A model generated the notes under the pieces. The model was not told the origin of the DNA. It did no database searches and saw only the letters and a program-made list of their open reading frames with translations. Made by a program: the position numbers and the translations under genes. A stretch of DNA of 64,000 nucleotides from Zymoseptoria tritici IPO323 (Eukaryota; Ascomycota; Dothideomycetes; Mycosphaerellales; Mycosphaerellaceae), in the NCBI RefSeq assembly GCF_000219625.1, contig NC_018214.1:248001-312000 (forward strand). Reading direction: 5' to 3'. Positions 57,777-64,000 of this stretch are shown here, piece by piece (within the stretch, counting starts at the first letter, position 1; every line of letters begins with the position of its first letter).

Positions 57777-60481
57777 ATGTCGAATGATGCGTCCACGGCA
57801 GCATCTTCGCAGCCGCGAACCTCTGTTTCTTCCTCCAACCACCTCCGCCAAAAACGCGCTCGATCACAGCTTTCCTGCATCCCATGCCGCACTGGCAAGC
57901 TCAAATGTAATCGAGCTCACGACCCCGCTTGCGATCAATGTATCAAACGAAATCGCGAATCTGCGTGTGCCTGGGCGGCGCCAGCAGTGAAGCAAAAGGG
58001 AGTTCGCAATGTGCACGGCAGGATCAAGCAGCTGGAGTCTCTGGTGGTGGACTTGATGAACAAACAGCAGGGTGGAGGCCATTCACAAGAGGAGGAAAGA
58101 GAGTCAAGTACGGAACACACGACGGGGCAACCGACGCCGCCTTCCTCAGACGAGACAGAATCGCAAGAGCAGAATGAGTTTGACGCGCCGACAAAGCCAT
58201 TTGGCGAGCTGAGGATCGGCAAGAATGGAATAAGCTATGTTGGGACCTCACATTGGCACGCGATATTGAATGGAATATCAGACCTCAAGCGAGAACTTGA
58301 GGACGACGACGAAGAAGAAGAGGAAGAGCTCCAAGCAGAACAGACGCAATACACGAGACCATTCGGCATTGAACCACTGGATCAAAGTTTCGGTTACACA
58401 AATACTCTGCGAACACCAGGAAAAGCGTCCACGGGAATGGGATTCATGCTGGGTAACCCTGAAAGTAAGACGAGAGAGCAGCTCATCGCAGCTGTGCCGG
58501 AGAAGAGAGTCACAGACCGACTGCTGAGTCTGTGGTTCAATTCTCCCGATCCATTCAAGAACATTGTCCATGGGCCCACATTTCAAGATGAATACAAGCA
58601 TTTCTGCAAAGATCCAAAGCAGACTCCGACCATGTGGCTGGGACTGTTATTCTCGATCATCAGCCTCGCGGCATCCTTCGGTCTGCGAGATGGAGATCCG
58701 ACCACGGACGCAGCGCGGAAGACGTTGGCCGAAGTGAACGAATACCATGGTCTCGCTGCCTCCGCTGCGACTCTTGCAGAGTTCGCCAGTCCGAAGCGAT
58801 ACACGATTGAGTGTTTGATTCTATACGCGGCGGGATTGCGAAGCAGCAACGCGATGGTCAATGTGTGGTTGATGGTTGGCTTGATCATCAGACTGGCGTT
58901 ACGAATGGGATACCACAGGGATGCAGATAATTATCCTGCTGTCTCTGTGTTCGAGGGCGAGATGAGAAGAAGATGCTGGGCGAGTATCAACATGATTGAT
59001 GTGTTGATATCATTTCAGCTTGGGTTGCCATCCATGGTGTGTATGCCCATTCGGTGCGAAGCATGGTTTACTGACCGCTTTGACAGGTACGAACTATTGT
59101 TACGGACACCAAACCGCCCTCTAACCTGCTTGACCGGGATTTCAACGTCTCCACGGCTGTCCTCCCACCATGCCGCAGCATCGACGAATTGACTCCTTGC
59201 TCATATGTGCGATCGAAACTGAAACTGACAGCCGTTCTCGCCGAAGCCGCTGAGCTGAGCCATTCGACAATACCGCCTTCACACGAACAGACAATGGATC
59301 TGGATCGCAGACTGGACGAAGCGAAAGCAGCCATCCCACCTCTCCTCCAAATGCCTGACATCTCGGAACTCGTGACTGACCCGGCTGAGCAACTCATGTG
59401 TCGCTTCAACCTCGACTTGCTGTACTTGAAGACTCGTATCGTGCTGCATCGTAGATGGATGGAGACGCCTTTCTGCGAACTTACAGCTCCAGAGCAGGCT
59501 CGTGGGTTGGGTCTGAGTCGGCAGAAAGCCGTGGACTCAGCGTTGCGGGTACTGCAACATCATCACACCATCTACGCAGCGACGCAGGTGGGCGGGCAAC
59601 TGGAGAGTGTCAAGTGGTACATGGGATCCATTTCCACGCACGACTTCCTATTGGCGGCGATGGTGATATGTCTGGAGTTGAGTCAGCATATTGGAAGTCG
59701 AGCAGAGCGGATGAACAAACCTGGCACGAGGTGTCCGTTCCGAGGGAGTATGATTGAGGAGCTGGAGAAGAGTCAGAGGATCTGGGCGGAGACGAGTCGA
59801 GCGCGGAGAGGAGCGGGCGGGAAGAACAGTAAAGGAATGTTCGACGAGACGGGAAAAGCGAGTCGTGCGATGGCGGTCATGTTGAGGAAAGTCAATGCGT
59901 TGCCGGTGGAAGGAGAAGATGTGCCCGTCGTGCCGGCTGTGCCTGGAAGTACGGCGGATGTTGAGCAGACGACACGAGGTGACTTGCCATCGGTGGTGAA
60001 TGGCATGCCGAGCGGTGGAGTCTACGGCGACTTGTCCATGGGCGCGCACTGGACCTCTCTACCACCCGACTTCGATTTGCAAGCTCAATCGGCGTTGTAC
60101 TCCGATCCGTCCTCTGGCACTACGTTCAATTCGTACACCAATCCGACAACTGGCAGCGGGATCTCGTCAGACTTACCCTTCGATCTCGACCCTTCTCTTT
60201 CTCCCGACGACTTCGCAATGATCAACGATATGCTTTCGATGCCCAACACCATCGATTGGGATATGTTCGACCAGGGCGTCATTTCTGCCGCCGGGATCCA
60301 GGGCTCCGATCAGACAACAGGTACATTGGATGGGATGCAAAATGTGGGCGACGGAGATGCGATGATGGATTTTTGGCCGGCCGCGGGGAATGCGATTGTC
60401 GGCAATGGGACAGGACCCGGTAGTGGAGTGCTGCAGGGTGGATGGGATGTGTTTCCGGAGCTTGGGTTTGGGGAATTCTGA
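57777..60481 (+). CDS. Zn(II)2Cys6 transcription factor with fungal-specific TF domain
   Basis: Two exons (57777-59036 and 59087-60481) joined by a 50-nt intron (GTGTGT...GACAG, branch CTGAC), giving 884 aa. The junction reads LGLPSMVRTI, as usual in this family. I chose the ATG at 57777 (MSNDASTA) because the frame further upstream has no ATG. The binuclear cluster is near residues 37-67 (CIPCRTGKLKCNRAHDPACD, then QC and SAC), preceded by a basic stretch. A short coiled-coil-like linker follows (IKQLESLVVDLMNKQ). The middle homology region spans about residues 235-480, with YHRDADNYPAVSVFEGEMRR and ASINMIDVLISFQLGLPS. The C-terminal third is Gly/Asp/Ser-rich and may activate transcription. 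Targets are unknown; the neighbour is GH114. Confidence 0.92.
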
Positions 60482-60825
60482 GGCGGTATTGAACCGACAG
60501 GATTTGGGAGTGAGGCTTGAGGAGGAATGGAACAGGACTGACTTTACGAGTAACGATTGATGAGATCTGAGGCGAACGATGATATCTCAACTCGAGACTC
60601 GTGGTAATTTCGCTGCCACTTACGTTGCATATATACATCTAAATCGCCACCGCGGCGTGGAAGAACAAGAGGAGGTTGCACGAGAACGGCGCGACAAGAT
60701 CAGCGTCGAGCATGCGTCTAGATAAAGCGTTGTTGCTGTTCGGTCTCAAAATTACGCACCTCCGTCCCGCGTGGCACAGTGAGTCTCCACCGATTCTCCC
60801 TGATACCACGAGCAATACTAATTGC
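60482..60825. other. Intergenic stretch after the transcription factor
   Basis: About 340 bp with no gene recognised. From here to the right edge no intact protein-coding gene is visible, and the sequence has the character of accessory DNA. Confidence 0.4.
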
Positions 60826-60900
60826 TCATTCAGATTGGCTAGCGCGTGAGACTTTTAAGACTTCCAAGTTCGCAATCTCAAGGTTGAGAGTTCGAGCGTA
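60826..60900 (+). pseudogene. tRNA-Lys(UUU)-like fragment with intron, degenerate
   Basis: The sequence shows a D arm (GCTC ... GATTGGCTAGCGC, with one mismatch in the stem), then a perfect anticodon stem TGAGA / TCTCA. The loop is CTTTTAA, giving anticodon TTT, and holds an apparent 17-nt intron one base 3' of the anticodon. A T-arm 5' half with GAGAG and loop TTCGAGC follows. The 3' half of the T stem and the acceptor stem do not pair. I read it as a truncated tRNA-Lys gene or a tRNA-derived repeat head; it is not a functional tRNA. Confidence 0.45.
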
Positions 60901-61321
60901 TGTTCTACTCCTGATCTGTGTCTTCCGGAGCGTCATTCTAACATGAATAATAGCTCTCCGCGGGAGGTACACATATTTTTGCACTTTGTATAGTAACGGA
61001 GGGAGATGTAGTGGAAGGAGAGCATTTAGTAATATATAGTAATAATAGTGCTAGAGAAGGTTGCAAGTTAGCTCTTCGCCAAAGTGGTCAAAACCCCGCC
61101 AAATTCAGTCCGTGCACGGGGAGCGTGTTGCTCACCTCCCATTTCGCAACAACGTTAGTAACAGCGTTGCTAACGTTGGCAACGAGGTGCGCAATAACAA
61201 CGCTTCCACCTCTACACCGGAGCGGTGCGCAAAGGGATGTGTACGCATCGGAGTAGCTACCATTTCAACCTTGTCCAAGGTCACGTAGCCTGTTAACAAG
61301 GCAGGAGACCAATCGAGTATA

Positions 61322-61378
61322 AAGGGCCTTGGAAATGAATGGCGATTGGTAAAAATACCTTATACTGGCCAGGCATCC
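61322..61378 (+). repeat. Diverged copy of the inverted-repeat arm found at 62437-62501
   Basis: The blocks AAGGGCCT, AATGAATGGCGA, AAATACC and GGCCAGGCATCC here match, in order, the right arm of the 62.4-kb inverted repeat and its flank (AAGGGCCT, AATGAATGGCGA, AAATACC, AGCCAGCATCC). This is a third copy of the unit, in the same orientation as the right arm. Confidence 0.6.
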
Positions 61379-62329
61379 GTACTACCCTCGACTCAAGCTA
61401 GCAGTCCTACTCTTGTCCGTCGCCTATTCACGATTCCGCCCTCGCTCGCTCTCTACTGCCCAATCCCATGGTGCCCTTCAAAATGTGAATGCGGACGTCG
61501 GCGAACCTCCTAACGTCCGGCTTAGCTGCAGACCATTCTGCCGGCATGCCAGCCGCACGGGTGTCTGGCTCCCTTGCATGGATAGCGCTGTAAAAGACAG
61601 TCAGCACTCAAGTCGTAAGACAGAGAAAGTTCGAAATGTACCGAGTCGCAGGTCATTCTACCCAGCCCGTATGCGCATACGCCAGGGTCCGTTGGGCTCG
61701 TGTAGCATTCCTAAGCGTAGAGATTAGGAAAGGAGGTGTGAAAATTGGAGCCGCAGGCAGGGAAGAATAGCACCTACGTGCGCGAGAGCTGCCGAAGCCA
61801 TGGAGAAGATGATGGAGAGCTTGAAAACCTGCATTTTTGCTGCTGCCTGACGGTGGTATTTCGATCGGGTGTTCCGAGGATATGTCGCGATGTCCAAAGT
61901 GTCGGTTGAGCTGGAGAGGATGCTTTATAAGAGAAGAGGGACTGACAATGGCTAGTTCTAAACATACCTGCCCACTCTCCCTATACGAGCAACTCGTACA
62001 CAGTGACGCAAGCCGCCAGGAGGTAGACAGGCAACTTATTGCGGACTCGCCAGGTTCTGCAAGATGTGAGGTATGTCATCGTGATCGGCGTTCATGCTAG
62101 GAAGGCGTTGCGCAGCGATGCCAGGAATCCGAGGATGTCTCGACATGTAGCACGGCACTGGACGGACTCGTCACCCTCGTAAGATCGGGAGCAGATACAT
62201 CGCGGCGCGCCGTCGTGGCCTTCACGAGAACTTACAAGATCGTTTGGAGGGCCAACGCTTTGAAAGATGTTCAGCACTTTGGAGAGCCATGGCATTGTTG
62301 CGACCGGGACTGGAACGTGGGATCAGAAT
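61379..62329. other. Intergenic accessory DNA
   Basis: About 950 bp between the repeat copy and the inverted repeat. Open frames are short and opposed. No family was recognised on either strand. Confidence 0.4.
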
Positions 62330-62501
62330 GCGGTATTTCTGCTGATCGCCATTCGTTTTGCAGGCCCTTGATACGAGGCACTGTCCTGGGTTCCCTGCCC
62401 TTGATACGAGGCACTGACAGAACGTGTTCCCTGTCCGGAACCCAGGACAGTGCCTCGTGTCAAGGGCCTGCAAAATGAATGGCGAACAGCAGAAATACCG
62501 C
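62330..62501. repeat. 65-bp inverted repeat with 42-bp spacer
   Basis: The left arm 62330-62394 and the right arm 62437-62501 are reverse complements at 62 of 65 positions by eye. The spacer repeats part of the arm (CCCTTGATACGAGGCACTG at 62398-62416). On single-stranded DNA or RNA this would form a long hairpin. The structure resembles a small MITE-like element or joined transposon ends. No target-site duplication could be fixed by eye. Confidence 0.8.
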
Positions 62502-62756
62502 AAACTAGCCAGCATCCTCGTCAGCACCACGTCAAGCGCGAGGCTGTGTCCTGGTAGTCGGACAGGGAATACGTTCCGGCAATGTCAGCACCCCGTCAAC
62601 CTCGACGCAGTAGAACAGATTTACCACCTCAACGCCACCACCATGTTTATAGCTCGTGCGTTCACGAGGTGGAGTTTATGCTTAAGGGGGTGCCGGCTCT
62701 TAACCTTGTTTACTGCCTCGGCAGTCATTTCACGCTTGCTTAATGTAGTATTGCCG

Positions 62757-62785
62757 GTTTGTTTGTTTGTTTTGTTTGTTTGTTC
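62757..62785 (-). repeat. (CAAA)n-like 3' tail of the LINE
   Basis: On plus the segment is a run of TTTG units with small irregularities. On minus it is a CAAA-rich tail placed at the 3' end of the LINE, after the stop codon and about 220 bp of 3' UTR. Simple-repeat tails are typical of LINE integration by target-primed reverse transcription. Confidence 0.75.
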
Positions 62786-64000
62786 CATTTACGTCCTGTA
62801 GGAGTCTATAACTATGTAGGACGGCTGTCTCGCGACAGCAGTCTATCTATGTACAATCGTTGTTCTCTCGTATCTCTTAACCTTAGGGAAAGACCCGTGC
62901 CTAGGATAGTAGCAAGCTAGTATCGAAGGACTTTAAAGAAAGACAAATAAGGAAAAGTAAAAGGAGTGTAGGCTAGACGGTCTCGTCTTCGCCTCTTGCT
63001 AGGTGCTAGGACCTAGAAGCAATCTTTATATCCGAGAGAAAGGTAGTAAGGTGTTTCCGGAGTTCCTTATCTTCTACTATTTCTAGTAGAGATTGTACTT
63101 GTCGTAGCGGTAGTAGCCTAAATACATCGTAGATAGGGCAGCTATATACGAGGTGTTCTGCTGTTTCTCGTCGTCCGCAAGGGCAGTCTAGCGTCGTTAC
63201 GTGTCTAAAGCGATAGAGATAGGACTTTAGGTATCTGTGTCCTAATAGGATAGTATAGAAGGCACTAGTTAAAGCGCGTCTTCCTCCTATTCTATGTTTT
63301 CCTAGCGAGCTCTATAGAAATCGACTAAGGTAGCTATTTGTATTCCTAGGTACCTTATTAATCTCCCGTTGTCTTGCTATTTCGTATTAGGTTTTCTAGA
63401 CGCTAAAGAGATCGTCTTTTGCGTAGTTAGCCCTCTCGTGTTCTACGAAATACTTGTATTGTCGGAGTCGATAATAGAGTAGTTGTATCTATGTTCTCTG
63501 TCGTTTTTGCGGAAGTATCTCTCTCGAGTCCTCGTATCGGACTTCTCGCATATCCGAAGGCGCGCTTTAAATAGCGAGTCTTATAGGGTAGTTTTCGGGT
63601 AGCTTTGCTGCGCGTAGAGAGTATAAAATTAACTGTCTCTCTAGGCGTAGATCCAGGGGGAAGAGATTTAACTCTACTTCGGACAGGACGTTTAGGGCGG
63701 TACGGAAAACGCCTAGGATCTTTCTACAAGCTTTACTTTGTAGAGATACTAGAGGTTTTATACTCTTTTTCGACCGCTACTAAACTAGGGCCCCGTAGTC
63801 TGCTATTGTAGTAACGTAGGCTAGGTAGATCTTTCTTAATAATATAGAAGACAGACCGCGTTCGGTATTTGCTAGTCTTTCTAATCGATAGAATGCTGCT
63901 TGTGCTTATGCCGATCTTATTACAATATGCTCCTTAAAGGTAAGACCGGCATCTAGCTAAATCCTAAGCTACCTTATCGCTTTCTTCGCTAGGCGAACAA
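62757..64000 (-). mobile_element. 3' part of a LINE (Tad1-like), heavily RIP-mutated, running off the right edge
   Basis: On minus, the frame from the window edge to a TAG at 63006-63008 translates as the C-terminal part of a LINE ORF2. Blocks seen are LDAGLTFKEHIVIRSA, AQAAFYRLERLANTERGLSS, RKIYLAYVTTIADYGALV, KACRKILGVFRTALNVLSEV, AFYTILLGHRYLKSYLYRF and the terminal zinc-knuckle-like CPCGRRETAEHLVYSCPIYD. The reading frame has several in-frame stops, all explained by transitions (TGG to TAG, CAA or CAG to TAA or TAG). The DNA is rich in TA and poor in CA. The 3' end has a small hairpin (GCTGTC-TCGC-GACAGC, about 62824-62839) and a (CAAA)n-type tail at 62757-62785, as expected of LINEs. Tad1 clade is inferred. 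Confidence 0.88.

Noticed and set aside
63605..63811. Plus-strand open frame inside the LINE
   Set aside because: It is antisense to the recognisable reverse transcriptase sequence and is a shadow of it.

Overview
The window is nuclear DNA of a filamentous ascomycete. Genes are protein-coding with short spliceosomal introns (about 48-64 nt, GT...AG, CTRAC-like branch sites). Families include a RID/Masc1-like cytosine methyltransferase, a PTH11-type receptor, DFG5/DCW1-type GH76, GH114, a GtaA-type glutaminase and a Zn2Cys6 regulator. The gene content fits Dothideomycetes, but that placement is inference. Coding density is moderate and most intergenic stretches are 0.4-2.5 kb.

Layout. 0.5-8.2 kb: conserved genes (ADE4 amidophosphoribosyltransferase on minus, RID-like DNA methyltransferase on plus, GPI-anchored GH76 mannosidase on plus). 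About 9.1-9.5 kb: a decayed flavodoxin-like gene. 9.7-20.3 kb: two large single-pass membrane coiled-coil genes (791 and 2465 aa) that share a C-terminal proline-rich module. 21.1-23.8 kb: a tandem pair of membrane proteins with an apple/PAN-like cysteine domain, the second one frameshifted. 24.9-25.9 kb: a PTH11/rhodopsin-like seven-helix protein. 26.3-34.6 kb: an array of five same-strand paralogous genes with a small N-terminal domain, a P-x-K-K/R-x-K basic motif and a C-terminal coiled coil; I recognise no family for them. 35.5-48.6 kb: housekeeping and nutrient genes (membrane-anchored GH3 beta-glucosidase, GtaA-like glutaminase, AAAP amino-acid transporter, MFS transporter). 48.6-55 kb: a repeat island with inverted and direct copies of non-coding repeats, two paralogous small genes with a conserved intron position, and further broken copies. 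55.8-60.5 kb: GH114 polygalactosaminidase and a divergently transcribed Zn2Cys6 regulator. 60.6-64 kb: accessory DNA with a tRNA-Lys-like fragment, a 65-bp inverted repeat, and the 3' end of a LINE whose in-frame stops look like RIP (C-to-T on either strand).

How the parts relate. The enzymes and transporters (GH76, GH3, GH114, glutaminase, AAAP, MFS) are typical of cell-wall biology, polymer breakdown and nitrogen uptake; nothing shows that they form one pathway. The RID-like methyltransferase and the RIP-scarred LINE are functionally linked by what is known of RIP, although they only happen to share this window. The most unusual content is the repeated birth and decay of coiled-coil genes: the 9.7/12.9-kb membrane pair, the five-gene array, and the 51/54-kb pair. 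Their functions are unknown. Coordinates of spliced genes rest on intron boundaries I inferred by eye from frame, splice consensus and paralogue comparison.
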